DNA from: Mangrovibacterium lignilyticum
Lineage (GTDB): Bacteria; Bacteroidota; Bacteroidia; Bacteroidales; Prolixibacteraceae
DNA: 64,000 nucleotides
Reading direction: 5' to 3'
NCBI RefSeq assembly: GCF_010882175.1
Contig: NZ_WKLH01000001.1
Location: forward strand, 1,634,021 to 1,698,020
Shown here: positions 7,070-17,000 of the stretch, piece after piece
Numbering within the stretch: the first letter of the stretch is position 1
How the letters are laid out: each line of letters starts with the position of its first letter
The notes under the pieces: generated by a model
Databases searched by the model: none
The model's input: only the letters and a program-made list of their open reading frames with translations
What the model was told of the DNA's origin: nothing
Program-made: the position numbers and the translations under genes

Positions 7070-8476
7070 ATGAAACCTATTCAAGTTCAAGTAAACGTCA
7101 AGAAAATTTTGGGAGACACGCTGACCCCTGTTAGTGTTTACCTGAAGTTTCGCGACCTGTTCCCCAAATCAGTGCTTTTGGAAAGCTCTGATTACCATGG
7201 CAACGAAAACGCCTGTTCCTTCATTTGCATTAAACCACTGGCGGGCTTTGAAGTCAACGAAGGCGTAATCCGAATTGATTACCCGGGCGGTACACAAGAG
7301 GAAATGAAGGTTGAAGACCAGTTTACGGTTGCACGGGAACTCAACAATTTCTACAAATCGTTCCAGCTTTCGGGAGATGTAAAGGGTGTTCCGGCCAATG
7401 GAATATTCGGCTATTTAAGTTTCGACTCGGTCAAATATTTCGAGAAAATTCAAATCACCGCTGAGAAGAAGGAAGATTATGCAATTCCTGAAGTGAAGTA
7501 TCATTTCTACAAATACATTCTGGCAATTGACCATTCGAAAGATATGATTTCGATTATCGAGAACCTGCCGGAAGGTGAAACTGCCGAGATGAGCCAAATT
7601 GAGTCGTTGCTAAAAAACCTATCTTTCCCAACTACCAGTTTCGACACAGTTGGCGAGGAAGTGTCAAACATTACCGATGACGAATACCGCCAAATGGTTA
7701 CCAAAGGAAAACAACATTGTTTCCGCGGCGATGTGTTCCAGATCGTATTATCCCGTCAATTTTCACAACAATATAAAGGCGATGAATTTCAGTTGTACCG
7801 TGCACTTCGGTCGGTGAATCCATCGCCTTATTTATTTTTCTTCGATTACGGCAACTACCGGATTTTTGGATCCAGTCCTGAAGCTGAATTGCGAATCAAA
7901 AGAGATCGCGCGATCATCAACCCGATTGCAGGAACTTTTCGGCGTACGGGAAATGATGAACAAGACCGCCTCTTGGCCGAAAAGCTGTGTGCCGATCCAA
8001 AGGAAAATGCCGAACACGTAATGCTGGTCGACCTGGCACGCAACGACCTCAGTCGAAATGCCGACGATGTGCGAGTTGACAATTACCGGGAGGTGCAATA
8101 CTTCTCACATGTCATTCACCTGGTTTCTGAAGTTTCAGGAAGGCTGCCGGACAATGCTAACATGGTTTCGGTTTTAGGCAATTCATTCCCGGCAGGGACA
8201 CTTTCCGGGGCGCCCAAACACATGGCCATGACGCTGATCGACAGATATGAAAACCAACGCCGTAGCTACTACGGAGGAACCATCGGCTTCATCGGCTTCG
8301 ACAATAGTCTGAATCATGCCATCATGATCCGCTCATTCCTGAGCAAAGGGAACAAACTATACTATCAGGCTGGTGCGGGCATTGTTGCCGGATCCGTTGA
8401 AGAAAATGAATTACAGGAAGTAAACAACAAGCTGGCTGCCCTAAAAAAAGCCATCGAAATTGCAAAAGAACTATAA
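7070..8476 (+). CDS. trpE: anthranilate synthase component I
   Basis: TrpE converts chorismate to anthranilate using ammonia supplied by TrpG. This is the first step of tryptophan synthesis. The 468-residue length is usual. The N-terminal regulatory domain carries LLESS at residues 36-40, the conserved tryptophan-binding (feedback inhibition) motif. The chorismate-binding domain begins near residue 200 and shows PSPYLFFFDYG, GSSPE, NPIAGTFRR and the C-terminal AGAGIVAGS signature. It is the first structural gene after the attenuator and lies 12 bases from trpG. The leader predicts attenuation, and LLESS predicts end-product inhibition of the enzyme. Confidence 0.97.
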   Translation: MKPIQVQVNVKKILGDTLTPVSVYLKFRDLFPKSVLLESSDYHGNENACSFICIKPLAGFEVNEGVIRIDYPGGTQEEMKVEDQFTVARELNNFYKSFQLSGDVKGVPANGIFGYLSFDSVKYFEKIQITAEKKEDYAIPEVKYHFYKYILAIDHSKDMISIIENLPEGETAEMSQIESLLKNLSFPTTSFDTVGEEVSNITDDEYRQMVTKGKQHCFRGDVFQIVLSRQFSQQYKGDEFQLYRALRSVNPSPYLFFFDYGNYRIFGSSPEAELRIKRDRAIINPIAGTFRRTGNDEQDRLLAEKLCADPKENAEHVMLVDLARNDLSRNADDVRVDNYREVQYFSHVIHLVSEVSGRLPDNANMVSVLGNSFPAGTLSGAPKHMAMTLIDRYENQRRSYYGGTIGFIGFDNSLNHAIMIRSFLSKGNKLYYQAGAGIVAGSVEENELQEVNNKLAALKKAIEIAKEL

Positions 8477-8488
8477 TCCCCCGCTGTT

Positions 8489-9058
8489 ATGAAAATAGTA
8501 GTCATCGATAATTACGATTCGTTCACCTACAACCTGGTGCATGCAATCAAAAAAATATCAGGTCTTCCGGTTGACGTGATTCGCAACGACGAGCTGGAAT
8601 TGAGCGACCTTGAAAAATACGATAAAATCGTACTTTCACCGGGTCCGGGTATTCCAACCGAAGCCGGCTTATTAATGGATATCATCCGTGAATTTGCTCC
8701 ACGCAAAAGCATGCTCGGTGTTTGTCTTGGTCACCAGGCAATTGGTGAAGCGTTCGGTGCCAAATTAACGAACATGAGTCATGTTTTGCATGGCATCGCA
8801 ACTCCAATTTGTGTAACTTCGCCCGACCCAATTCTATTTGAGTCACTTCCTGAAAAATTTGAAGTCGGACGCTACCATTCATGGATCGTCGATCAGGAAG
8901 GGTTGCCCGATAGTTTGGAGATTACCAGCCAAGATGAAAACGGACAAATCATGTCGCTAAAACACAAACAATATGATGTCCGCGGGGTACAATTCCACCC
9001 CGAATCAGTTTTAACACCGCTGGGAGAACAGCTCATTGCCAACTGGTTAAAGAATTAG
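8489..9058 (+). CDS. trpG: anthranilate synthase component II (glutamine amidotransferase)
   Basis: TrpG hydrolyses glutamine and channels ammonia to TrpE. This 189-residue class I amidotransferase has its nucleophile C79 in LGVCLGHQ, the oxyanion segment SPGPGIP (50-56), and the catalytic His-Glu pair in FHPES (H170, E172). The gene follows trpE directly and is separate, not fused to trpD as in enterics. The same subunit can also serve aminodeoxychorismate synthase in some bacteria. Nothing in the window tests that. Confidence 0.96.
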   Translation: MKIVVIDNYDSFTYNLVHAIKKISGLPVDVIRNDELELSDLEKYDKIVLSPGPGIPTEAGLLMDIIREFAPRKSMLGVCLGHQAIGEAFGAKLTNMSHVLHGIATPICVTSPDPILFESLPEKFEVGRYHSWIVDQEGLPDSLEITSQDENGQIMSLKHKQYDVRGVQFHPESVLTPLGEQLIANWLKN

Positions 9059-9137
9059 CGATTCGCGAATTAGATAACAGATTTCAGACAACAACCAGCT
9101 TGAAAGCTGGAATTTGAAACAAGGAATTTTTATAAAG

Positions 9138-10130
9138 ATGAAAGATACATTAAACTACCTGTTCGCAGGAAATAGCTTAAATAAAGATCAGGCTTGTAAG
9201 GTACTGACTAATATCGCTGAAGGCCAATTTTCGGAGGCTGAAATCGCTTCATTCCTGACGGTTTACCGCATGCGTCCGGTCAACGCTGAAGAGCTGAATG
9301 GTTTCCGTCAGGCCTTGCTAAATCTGTGCGTGAAAGTTGATTTCTCTGAATTCAACACCATTGATGTGGTGGGCACCGGAGGCGACGGCAAAAATACCTT
9401 CAACATTTCAACAGCCAGCTGTTTTGTACTGGCGGGCGCAGGATATAAAGTAACCAAACACGGAAACTACGGCTTATCATCTGTAAGTGGAGCATCCAAT
9501 ATGTTTGAATACTTTGGCTACAAATTCAGCAACGACATTGATAAACTGAGAAAAGAAGTCGACGAAATTGGCATCTGTTTTTTCCATGCGCCACTCTTTC
9601 ATCCGGCCATGAAGAATGTCGGACCCGTACGTCGTGCCTTAAAAGTTCGCACCTTATTCAATATGATGGGACCAATCATCAACCCATGCTCACCAAAAAA
9701 TCAACTGGTTGGTGTTTCCGATCTTCAAATTATGGATTTATACAACCAAGTGTTCAAGGATGGAGACCAGAATTACATGCTGGTTCACGCCCTGGATGGT
9801 TACGACGAGGTTTCCCTGACCGGCGATACTCGTTACATTGAAAACGGTTTTGAAGACAATCTATCACCTGCTGATTTTGGTTTTTCAACATTGCAGCAGG
9901 AAGAGCTTTCAGGTGGCAATACAGTGGAAGATGCGGCTAAAATATTTAAAAACATCATGCAAGCTGAAGCTACCGATGCCCAGCAAAATGTGGTTATCGC
10001 CAATGCTGCTTTGGGTATAAAATGTATGTGCCCCGAGAAATCACTGTCTGATTGTGTTGCTGAAGCCAGCGAAGCACTGAAAAGTAAAAAAGCATTGGAA
10101 GTCTTCAATAAATTGATGGCAACCAGCTAA
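9138..10130 (+). CDS. trpD: anthranilate phosphoribosyltransferase
   Basis: TrpD joins anthranilate to PRPP to form phosphoribosyl-anthranilate. The frame is open from 9114, but the ATG at 9138 (MKDTLNYLFAGNSL) matches the usual N-terminus and gives 330 residues. The PRPP-binding glycine-rich segment GTGGDGKNTFNIST is present, followed by KHGNYGLSSVSG and the RRALKVRTLFNMMGP stretch typical of the family. It lies about 80 bases after trpG within the trp operon. It is a dimeric cytoplasmic enzyme. Confidence 0.95.
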   Translation: MKDTLNYLFAGNSLNKDQACKVLTNIAEGQFSEAEIASFLTVYRMRPVNAEELNGFRQALLNLCVKVDFSEFNTIDVVGTGGDGKNTFNISTASCFVLAGAGYKVTKHGNYGLSSVSGASNMFEYFGYKFSNDIDKLRKEVDEIGICFFHAPLFHPAMKNVGPVRRALKVRTLFNMMGPIINPCSPKNQLVGVSDLQIMDLYNQVFKDGDQNYMLVHALDGYDEVSLTGDTRYIENGFEDNLSPADFGFSTLQQEELSGGNTVEDAAKIFKNIMQAEATDAQQNVVIANAALGIKCMCPEKSLSDCVAEASEALKSKKALEVFNKLMATS

Positions 10131-10176
10131 ACGATCGGTTGCAGTAATTAAAAACCCGAAATTTGGAAATTTACCC

Positions 10177-10965
10177 ATGACAATACTTGATGATATAAAC
10201 AATAATAAGCGCCGCGAAATAGCTGAAGCTAAATCTAAAATCAGTCTGGAAGACTTAAAGAAATCACCTTTTTTCAAACGTCAGACAAACTCATTAAAAG
10301 CCGCATTGAAGCAGGCCGGAGCGAGTGGCATTATAGCCGAATTCAAAACAAAGTCGCCTTCGAAAGGCGTGATAAACGAGGAAGCTGAGGTAACCGAAGT
10401 AACCTCTGGTTATGTCGCTGCAGGTGCGAGTGGACTATCTGTTTTGACCGACCGAAACTATTTTGGCGGTTCATTTGAAAACCTGGCCAAGGCACGGTTC
10501 ACGAACCCTCAAACACCGATCCTGCGCAAAGACTTCATGCTTGATCCGTACCAGGTATACGAAGCAAAAGCACACGGTGCTGATTTAATTTTGTTGATCG
10601 CAGCCAGCCTCAGCAAGGATGAAATGCTAAAACTAACCGAATTAGCTAAAGAACTGGATTTGGAAGTTTTGGTAGAAGTGCACACGGAAGAAGAAATTGA
10701 AAAACTAAACCCGATGGTAGATCTAGTTGGCGTAAACAACCGCAACCTGAAAACCTTTGAGGTAGATATTGAAACATCTATTCGTTTAGGAAAATTACTC
10801 CCGGAAGACATGATCCGAATCTCAGAAAGCGGCCTGTCATCCATTGAGAACATTCAATATCTGAGAGCTAATGGCTATCAAGGATTCCTGATGGGGGAAA
10901 ATTTCATGAAAACTGATAATCCGGCGCAAGCTTGCATCGACTTCATTGCAAAACTTAACGCTTAG
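10177..10965 (+). CDS. trpC: indole-3-glycerol phosphate synthase
   Basis: TrpC closes the indole ring, converting carboxyphenylamino-deoxyribulose phosphate to indole-3-glycerol phosphate. The 262-residue single (beta/alpha)8 barrel shows IAEFKTKSPSKG (catalytic Lys), ASGLSVLTD, ILRKDFMLDPYQ, LEVLVEVHTEEE, GVNNRNLKTF and SESGLSS in order. All of these are family signatures for catalytic and phosphate-binding residues. It is separate from trpF, unlike the E. coli fusion, and lies 11 bases upstream of it, so the two are probably translated from one message. Confidence 0.96.
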   Translation: MTILDDINNNKRREIAEAKSKISLEDLKKSPFFKRQTNSLKAALKQAGASGIIAEFKTKSPSKGVINEEAEVTEVTSGYVAAGASGLSVLTDRNYFGGSFENLAKARFTNPQTPILRKDFMLDPYQVYEAKAHGADLILLIAASLSKDEMLKLTELAKELDLEVLVEVHTEEEIEKLNPMVDLVGVNNRNLKTFEVDIETSIRLGKLLPEDMIRISESGLSSIENIQYLRANGYQGFLMGENFMKTDNPAQACIDFIAKLNA

Positions 10966-10976
10966 ACTTAAACGAA

Positions 10977-11609
10977 ATGGCCAGTTTAAAGATAAAAGTT
11001 TGCGGCATGAGGGAACCGGGAAATATTGACGCCATTTGCTCGTCAATGCCCGATTATTTGGGATTCATTTTCTACCCAAAATCCAAACGCTTTGTCGGTG
11101 AAAATCCGGATAAAATCATTTTTGACCGCGTTCCGCCCTCCATTCAGAAAGTGGGTGTTTTTGTCAACGAAGAACCGAAGAAAGTGATTGAAATTTGCCA
11201 CAGCTACAAACTCGCTGTCGCCCAGTTGCACGGCCAGGAATCTCCTGAATACTGTCAAAAAATCAAGGACTCCGGCGTCAAAGTTTTTAAGGCATTTTCC
11301 ATTGACGAGAACTTCGACTTCAAGCTATTAAATAAATACGAAGACATGATCGACTATTTTTTATTCGATACAAAAGGAAAATTACCTGGCGGAACCGGAG
11401 AAAAATTTAACTGGCAGGTTTTAAATCAGTATAAGCTAAATACACCCTTCTTCTTAAGTGGAGGAATAGGGCCGAAGGACTGCGAATACATCATATCGCT
11501 AGGATCTAGAGCGCTATTCGCAGTTGACATCAATAGTGGATTTGAGACGCAACCGACAATAAAAGAGCCAAATAAGGTTGCCGATTTTATTCAGAAAATT
11601 AGAAACTAA
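10977..11609 (+). CDS. trpF: phosphoribosylanthranilate isomerase
   Basis: TrpF performs the Amadori rearrangement of phosphoribosyl-anthranilate. The 210-residue barrel begins with [11 protein letters not shown], which contains the catalytic cysteine, and carries the [13 protein letters not shown] segment, the QLHGQES motif, the catalytic Asp in LFDTKG, and the phosphate-binding LSGGIGP. It follows trpC by 11 bases and ends 13 bases before the trpB start, consistent with a tightly packed operon. Confidence 0.95.
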   Translation: MASLKIKVCGMREPGNIDAICSSMPDYLGFIFYPKSKRFVGENPDKIIFDRVPPSIQKVGVFVNEEPKKVIEICHSYKLAVAQLHGQESPEYCQKIKDSGVKVFKAFSIDENFDFKLLNKYEDMIDYFLFDTKGKLPGGTGEKFNWQVLNQYKLNTPFFLSGGIGPKDCEYIISLGSRALFAVDINSGFETQPTIKEPNKVADFIQKIRN

Positions 11610-11622
11610 AAAAACGTACAAT

Positions 11623-12804
11623 ATGAGCTATCAAGTTAACAGAAAAGGATATTACGGAGAGTTTGGAGGTGCATACATCCCCGAAATGATGCACCCAAAC
11701 ATTGAAGAACTGCAGGAAAAATACATGGAGATTATCAACTCTTACAATTTCAAGCAAGACTTCATCAACCTGCTAAAACATTATGTAGGCAGACCTTCTC
11801 CACTTTACTACGCCCGCCGGATGTCGGAACGCTACCAAAGTCACATTTTTCTGAAACGTGAAGATTTAAACCATACCGGTTCGCACAAAATAAACAATAC
11901 GATCGGACAAATTCTGCTGGCCAAATCATTAGGCAAGACCCGCATTATCGCTGAAACCGGTGCCGGACAACACGGTGTTGCAACAGCAACAGTTTGTGCT
12001 TTGATGGATATGAAATGTATTGTTTACATGGGGGCACTGGACGTACAACGCCAAGCTCCAAACGTAAAAAAAATGCGCATGCTGGGTGCCGAAGTGATTG
12101 CTGCTGAATCGGGTAATAAAACGCTGAAGGATGCAACTAACGAAGCCATGCGCGACTGGATTAATAATCCGGTCGACACTCACTACATCATTGGTTCTGT
12201 TGTTGGTCCTCATCCGTATCCGGATATGGTTGCCCGCTTCCAGTCGGTGATTAGCGAAGAAATAAAATGGCAATTGGACGAGCAGTTGGGACGTGAATTG
12301 CCTACCCGTATTTTAGCATGTGTTGGAGGAGGAAGCAATGCTGCCGGTGCTTTCTATCATTTCTTAGACGATGAAAGTGTTGAGTTAATCGGTATTGAAG
12401 CTGCCGGCAAAGGTGTTGATACCGACGAAAGTGCTGCCACACTAACCCTTGGAAAACCTGGAGTACTGCATAGTTCAAGATCATTTGTCATGCAAACGAA
12501 AGATGGACAAATCATTGAGCCGTACTCAATCTCCGCAGGCTTGGACTATCCCGGAATCGGGCCAATGCACGCAAACCTTTTCGCCACCAAACGTGCCAAA
12601 TATTTGTGGGCGACTGATGACGAAGTACTGGAAGCAGCACTGGAGTTAACCCAACTGGAGGGAATTATTCCGGCACTGGAATCGGCCCACGCTTTGGCCG
12701 CACTCAAAAAAATCGACTTGAAACCGGAAGATGTAAACGTAATTAACCTTTCGGGCCGTGGCGACAAAGACATGGAAACCTATTTAAATCATTTTGGCTA
12801 TTGA
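11623..12804 (+). CDS. trpB: tryptophan synthase beta chain
   Basis: TrpB condenses indole with serine using pyridoxal phosphate. The ATG at 11623 ([16 protein letters not shown]) is the natural start, giving 393 residues. The frame is open upstream, but that stretch overlaps the end of trpF. The PLP lysine is K89 in the HTGSHKINN motif. Other conserved parts are [11 protein letters not shown], the phosphate-binding [10 protein letters not shown], and LSGRGDKD near the end. It would form the alpha2-beta2 complex with TrpA, encoded 65 bases downstream. Confidence 0.97.
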   Translation: MSYQVNRKGYYGEFGGAYIPEMMHPNIEELQEKYMEIINSYNFKQDFINLLKHYVGRPSPLYYARRMSERYQSHIFLKREDLNHTGSHKINNTIGQILLAKSLGKTRIIAETGAGQHGVATATVCALMDMKCIVYMGALDVQRQAPNVKKMRMLGAEVIAAESGNKTLKDATNEAMRDWINNPVDTHYIIGSVVGPHPYPDMVARFQSVISEEIKWQLDEQLGRELPTRILACVGGGSNAAGAFYHFLDDESVELIGIEAAGKGVDTDESAATLTLGKPGVLHSSRSFVMQTKDGQIIEPYSISAGLDYPGIGPMHANLFATKRAKYLWATDDEVLEAALELTQLEGIIPALESAHALAALKKIDLKPEDVNVINLSGRGDKDMETYLNHFGY

Positions 12805-12869
12805 TTTGGTTTTAGCGAGCGTGCTACTTTGTATAATCCCCTCGCTGAAGATCACAAAATATCATCACA

Positions 12870-13652
12870 ATGAAAAACAGAATTAATCAACTATTTCTAG
12901 ATAAAAAGGAGAATATCCTTTCGGTATATTTTACTGCCGGTTATCCACAACTAGACGATACAGTTTCAATTATTGAAAAACTGGTTGCCAGCGGTGTTGA
13001 CCTGATCGAAATTGGAATGCCATTCTCAGATCCGGTGGCCGATGGTCCGGTCATTCAAAATAGCAGTCTCGTCTCACTCCGAAATGGGATGAGCATTGAA
13101 AAGCTATTTGATCAACTAATAGGAATCCGGGAAACCGTATCGATTCCTCTTATTTTGATGGGTTACTTAAACCCGGTCATTCAATATGGTTTGGAAGCAT
13201 TTTGCAGAAAATGTGCAGAGGTTGGTATCGACGGATTGATTTTACCGGATCTGCCACTAAACGAGTACCAGGAAAATTACCGAGAAGTGTTTGCCCGCTA
13301 CAACCTGCACAACATCTTGCTTATCACACCACAGACATCTGATAAACGATTAAAAGAAATTGATGAAGCTTCAAGCGGATTCATATACATGGTATCCAGT
13401 TCATCAACAACCGGTGCAAAAAGCAGTGTCGCTGACTTCCAGAAAGATTATTTTGAACGTGTTAAAGCGATGGAACTGACGAATCCAAGATTAATTGGTT
13501 TTGGAATTTCAAACAAAGAAACCTTCGATAATGCCTGTCAATACGCAGAAGGAGCAATCATTGGAAGTGCTTTCGTAAAAGCACTCGATGGTAATGAAAG
13601 CCTGGACGTTAAAATTTCAAATTTTGTTAATCAAGTTGTAAAAGGTGTGTAA
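12870..13652 (+). CDS. trpA: tryptophan synthase alpha chain
   Basis: TrpA cleaves indole-3-glycerol phosphate to indole, which is channelled to TrpB. The 260-residue barrel carries the catalytic pair E47 (in LIEIGMPFSDP) and D58 (in VADGP), the PLILMGYLNPV segment, LPDLP, and the phosphate-binding GFGIS and GSAFV loops. It is the last gene of the operon. The 65-base gap before it contains a GCGAG/CTCGC dyad, but no convincing separate promoter is visible. No clear terminator follows trpA. Confidence 0.96.
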   Translation: MKNRINQLFLDKKENILSVYFTAGYPQLDDTVSIIEKLVASGVDLIEIGMPFSDPVADGPVIQNSSLVSLRNGMSIEKLFDQLIGIRETVSIPLILMGYLNPVIQYGLEAFCRKCAEVGIDGLILPDLPLNEYQENYREVFARYNLHNILLITPQTSDKRLKEIDEASSGFIYMVSSSSTTGAKSSVADFQKDYFERVKAMELTNPRLIGFGISNKETFDNACQYAEGAIIGSAFVKALDGNESLDVKISNFVNQVVKGV

Positions 13653-13863
13653 TCTCAGTAGCGTTACTTTGGTCCGGAATAAAAATTTTTAATGTTTTAT
13701 AACAAGCAGAATTTGTCCATAACGAAAGAGCGTTGTCTTACAAAGAATTAATGCGCCCTTCGCACTTTTCAAGGGGTTAAACATTGTTAAGACTCATTTT
13801 TCGGTGTTGGATAAACGACTTCAACCTATTAAATTTACAAGTGAAAAATAAAATGTTCAGACC

Positions 13864-14058
13864 ATGAATGAGTACGCAAAAGTGATCCTACCGAAGGTAA
13901 GTTTCAGTAAGGACTTGTTCCGAAAAGAACTTTCAAAGTGTGTAGGCTGGGTTGAGGAACCCAGTGAACTGGATGAATTAATCAAGTGGTGCTACGCAAA
14001 TTTTGGGGAAATGTACCCTGAAATACTTGATGAAGTTTTTTCACAAAATGCAGCATAA
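13864..14058 (+). CDS. small conserved-looking soluble protein, function unknown
   Basis: This 64-residue acidic protein (MNEYAKVILPKVSFSK start) is rich in aromatic and charged residues with a helical C-terminal half (ELDELIKWCYANFGEM). It has no signal peptide or membrane helix. It has its own intrinsic terminator four bases after the stop, which supports it being a real single-gene unit. I cannot assign a family. It is about 210 bases after trpA and is probably unrelated to tryptophan synthesis. Confidence 0.7.
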   Translation: MNEYAKVILPKVSFSKDLFRKELSKCVGWVEEPSELDELIKWCYANFGEMYPEILDEVFSQNAA

Positions 14059-14061
14059 CCT

Positions 14062-14087
14062 AAAGGCTCCGTTAATACGGGGCCTTT
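14062..14087 (+). terminator. intrinsic terminator
   Basis: AAAGGCTCCG (14062-14071) pairs with CGGGGCCTTT (14078-14087) with one G-T wobble and a 6-base loop, then T residues. It ends the 64-residue protein gene. Confidence 0.85.
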
Positions 14088-14185
14088 TTCATGTAAGCTA
14101 AAACCGAGATCTCCCGAATTTATATTGCACTGTGCAGAACATTCCGGGGTGTTTATGTGTCTATTTATCGAAGATTGCATTGCAA

Positions 14186-14530
14186 ATGACACAAATCCTT
14201 CGGATATCAGTACTAGTTTGGATTTACTTTGTGCTTGTTTTCACCGCACAAATTTCAGATCAAAACGAGCATAACACAACGTTACTGCAAAGTAGTTCTC
14301 ATGCGCTTTTCACAAAATATTCACCAAACTCGCTACTCCTGCTGACTGAAGAAATCAAGGAAGAAGCAAGGACAAACGAAAAGGTTCCATTTCAGCCAAC
14401 AAAACCAGCGACAAGCAGATCAACTCAGGCATATTACCTGCCTGTCATTTTAAGTCATTTAAACGTTCAATATCACACACACAAGGCACTTGTTCCTTTG
14501 TACATTAAGGATCAAGCGCTGCTCTGTTAG
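14186..14530 (+). CDS. small exported or membrane-anchored hypothetical protein
   Basis: With the start at 14186 (MTQILRISVLVWIYF) this is a 114-residue protein. An N-terminal hydrophobic segment (about residues 4-20) could be a signal peptide or anchor, and a polar Ser/Thr/Lys-rich body follows. An in-frame ATG at 14132 would add a less likely hydrophobic lead. No known domain is recognised and no ribosome-binding site is obvious. The composition is coding-like but not strong. It could be a small envelope protein, or a chance open frame. Confidence 0.4.
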   Translation: MTQILRISVLVWIYFVLVFTAQISDQNEHNTTLLQSSSHALFTKYSPNSLLLLTEEIKEEARTNEKVPFQPTKPATSRSTQAYYLPVILSHLNVQYHTHKALVPLYIKDQALLC

Positions 14531-14632
14531 CATTTCCCGACTACCATTTATCAGCACCAACTCTCACAACATTAATATCCTAATGTTGTAATACATTACG
14601 TGAATTTTCTTTTCATTTAAAAAATTAATGGT

Positions 14633-14737
14633 ATGGAGAAATACATTAATGAGGAGAAAGAGCAAGAAAAATCAAACGATTTCGTTTGGAAGCTCTTCGA
14701 CTCCATTATTGAGAATGCCGTAAGCATCTTCCGATAA
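14633..14737 (+). CDS. possible 34-residue small protein
   Basis: This ORF begins MEKYINEEKEQEKSND and ends with an amphipathic segment (FVWKLFDSIIENAVSIFR). A charged head with a hydrophobic amphipathic tail is typical of small membrane-associated peptides. An overlapping ORF from ATG 14628 in another frame is also open, and a 24-codon ORF at 14771-14845 follows. A terminator at 14915-14940 shows that something here is transcribed to the right. Support is weak. Confidence 0.3.
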   Translation: MEKYINEEKEQEKSNDFVWKLFDSIIENAVSIFR

Positions 14738-14914
14738 TATCAAAGCCATAACCAATACGAAGCAATCTGTATGAAGCGCCCACTTATGAAAAGAATTTAC
14801 CAAATGGAAATCGATCACAAAATCAAAAGACCATTGGGTTTATAACTTGCCCAGCCAAATGATCTATTTCTAAAACTAACTGGCACATTATCAATTATTT
14901 TTGTTGAATGAATA

Positions 14915-14940
14915 GAAGCTGTTTCGCGGGGAACAGCTTC
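14915..14940 (+). terminator. intrinsic terminator
   Basis: GAAGCTGTT (14915-14923) pairs with AACAGCTTC (14932-14940), followed by a T-rich tract. It ends the rightward transcript covering the small ORFs at 14.2-14.8 kb. Confidence 0.75.
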
Positions 14941-15003
14941 TTTCTATTTCTTATACCCGGATGTACATTTTCATTTAACGGCAAAAACAACAACTAAATG
15001 ACA

Positions 15004-16836
15004 TTACTTGTTTCCACTTAACCATTTTTCCCTAAGCGCTTGTTCACTTGTGGTCAATTCATCGATTGAGCTAATCTTGAAGGAACGTTCCTTCTTTTGC
15101 TTCAAAATTACCGGGATCTTTTTCAAACCACCATCCGACTGAACTTCAAGCCAAACTGTATCTCCCGCTCCTACGTTCTGAAGGACCGGCCTCAACTTTT
15201 TAGGCGAAAATCCCTCCGATGAAACCAAGCAATGATTTTTCCGCAAACCTGCATCCCATGCCGGCGATTGCCATTCTACGGAACCTATGAAAACCGAATC
15301 GTTTTCAATGTTGACACTCGCTCCAAACCAAGCTCCCGATAGGGTCTGCACGGTCGTATCAACTTGGTATCCTCCCCCCGAAAGATATTTATTATAGTCC
15401 AATGCCTTAGTCGTGTATATGTAATCGAACAGGCTATCCATTGGTTCTCCAGCTGTTTCTTCTAAAACAACCCGCAATTCGTCTTCTGTGAAACCCCGTT
15501 TTCGGCCTTTGTAAAAATCAGTGTACAACCTACGCATCACATCATCCATCGACTTTGTATTACCGGTGGCTTCTCTGATTTTAAAATCGAACAACCATCC
15601 CACAACAGGCCCTTTCTGGTAATACGAAATCGTTTTATTAACCTCATCATCAATTCTCCCAAAAGGGCCATCGCTCCATGTTTCGTAACTCGACTCCGCC
15701 AGGGTTTGAAACAATCTTCCCGGCGATCGCTCAACGGCCAGCAAATCATTCTGCAGAGCCTGCAACAAATCATCTTCGGTAAACAAACCGGCGCGCGTCA
15801 TGACCAGGTATTCGTAGTAAACGGTTAGTCCCTCCGACACCCAAAGCAAATTGGTTCGGTTTTCTTTTTCGTAATCAAAGGGGCCGAGTTCAATCGGCCG
15901 GATACGTTTCACGTTATAGTGATGAAAATATTCGTGCGCCAGGAACGATAAAATTCGCAGTCGCTCCTGCCGTGAATTTAAACCGTCGCCGGTAAAACTT
16001 ACCGATGTCGAGTTCAGGTGCTCAATTCCGCCCCGACCGGGACCAATTCCAATAAAAGTATATTGCTCGTATGGAATATCACCAATAATTTCGGCAGCCG
16101 CCTCAATCACCTTTTTCAGATCATCCATAAAAGCCTGCTCCTCGAATTTGCCCATTTTATAGCCAACGAAGTAATGTGGAATTCCCTTAACATCGAAAGA
16201 TGGTAAAGATTTCAGATCGCCGATCAGTAAGGGGCTATCATATAAAACGTCGTAATTATCGGCAGAGAACACAAAGCCACTATCGCCAACTTTCTCCAAT
16301 CCGGTTGCCACATCTTTCCATCCGTTCCCTGGCTCGATTTTAATCTGAACGGGACTTTTAATTTCGTCCTTCGGATAGAGAAACAAAGCTCCGGGAATAA
16401 TATAAGCCCGCTCTTCGTCCAGCCACGGTGTTGCCACAAACTCACGCTCGCAAATAACATCGTAATTCAGGATAACCTTTGCAGCATCTTGATTTTCAAC
16501 CCGCCAACTGTTTTTATTTACCTTTTCACAAGGCAAAGTCTCACCATGCTCATTCGTTGCTGTCAGCCCGTCCACCTGTTTTGCGAAATCCAACATCTGA
16601 TAATACCCGGGTGTCCATGCCGGCATCGTAAAAATCAGCTCACTCGCATTGGGTTTGCCGTAGATCATTTCAACCTGAAATTGATGATTTTCTGGATGTT
16701 CCATTCGGACAGTGAACTGGATCGCACTTCCGCCAGCAAAAGCTGAAGCAGAGTCTAATACTGAAATCACAACCAATAGGAAAACTGTCCGGAATACCGC
16801 GGCAATCTGAAGATGCAACTTGATGAAAACAGGCAT
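15004..16836 (-). CDS. M61 family (glycyl aminopeptidase-like) metallopeptidase with PDZ domain
   Basis: This 610-residue exported zinc peptidase has a hydrophobic signal segment at about residues 10-33. The N-terminal beta domain includes the PAWTPGYYQM motif typical of M61. The zinc motif HEYFH lies at 301-305 with the third ligand E335 in WVSEGLTVYYEY. A PDZ-like domain occupies about 500-580 (WQSPAWDAGLRKNH). M61 enzymes remove N-terminal Gly or Ala, and many bacterial members are periplasmic with poorly known substrates. It is transcribed alone on the minus strand, opposite its neighbours on the left. All catalytic residues appear intact. Confidence 0.92.
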   Translation of the reverse strand: MPVFIKLHLQIAAVFRTVFLLVVISVLDSASAFAGGSAIQFTVRMEHPENHQFQVEMIYGKPNASELIFTMPAWTPGYYQMLDFAKQVDGLTATNEHGETLPCEKVNKNSWRVENQDAAKVILNYDVICEREFVATPWLDEERAYIIPGALFLYPKDEIKSPVQIKIEPGNGWKDVATGLEKVGDSGFVFSADNYDVLYDSPLLIGDLKSLPSFDVKGIPHYFVGYKMGKFEEQAFMDDLKKVIEAAAEIIGDIPYEQYTFIGIGPGRGGIEHLNSTSVSFTGDGLNSRQERLRILSFLAHEYFHHYNVKRIRPIELGPFDYEKENRTNLLWVSEGLTVYYEYLVMTRAGLFTEDDLLQALQNDLLAVERSPGRLFQTLAESSYETWSDGPFGRIDDEVNKTISYYQKGPVVGWLFDFKIREATGNTKSMDDVMRRLYTDFYKGRKRGFTEDELRVVLEETAGEPMDSLFDYIYTTKALDYNKYLSGGGYQVDTTVQTLSGAWFGASVNIENDSVFIGSVEWQSPAWDAGLRKNHCLVSSEGFSPKKLRPVLQNVGAGDTVWLEVQSDGGLKKIPVILKQKKERSFKISSIDELTTSEQALREKWLSGNK

Positions 16837-16947
16837 AATTGAAACTGTTAAAAGTTATTGGCTTAAAAGTAGCTCGAAAAACGCACAGCTACTGTAACGC
16901 ATGTTCAAAAGATAGTCACTACAAAAAAAACCGATCGACTAACAAAA

Positions 16948-16980
16948 AAAAGAGCTGCTTCATCCAGAAACAGCTCTTTT
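16948..16980 (-). terminator. intrinsic terminator of the DUF3332 gene
   Basis: AAAAGAGCTG (16948-16957) pairs with CAGCTCTTTT (16971-16980). On the minus strand the stem is followed by a T-run. It lies just after the stop of the DUF3332 gene. Confidence 0.85.
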
Positions 16981-17000
16981 GTATTGCGTTTTATTCTGCG

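Noticed and set aside
12805-12869. Internal promoter for trpA
   Set aside because: A TACTTTG string and a small dyad are present, but spacing and consensus are poor. The gap is short and operon transcription explains expression.
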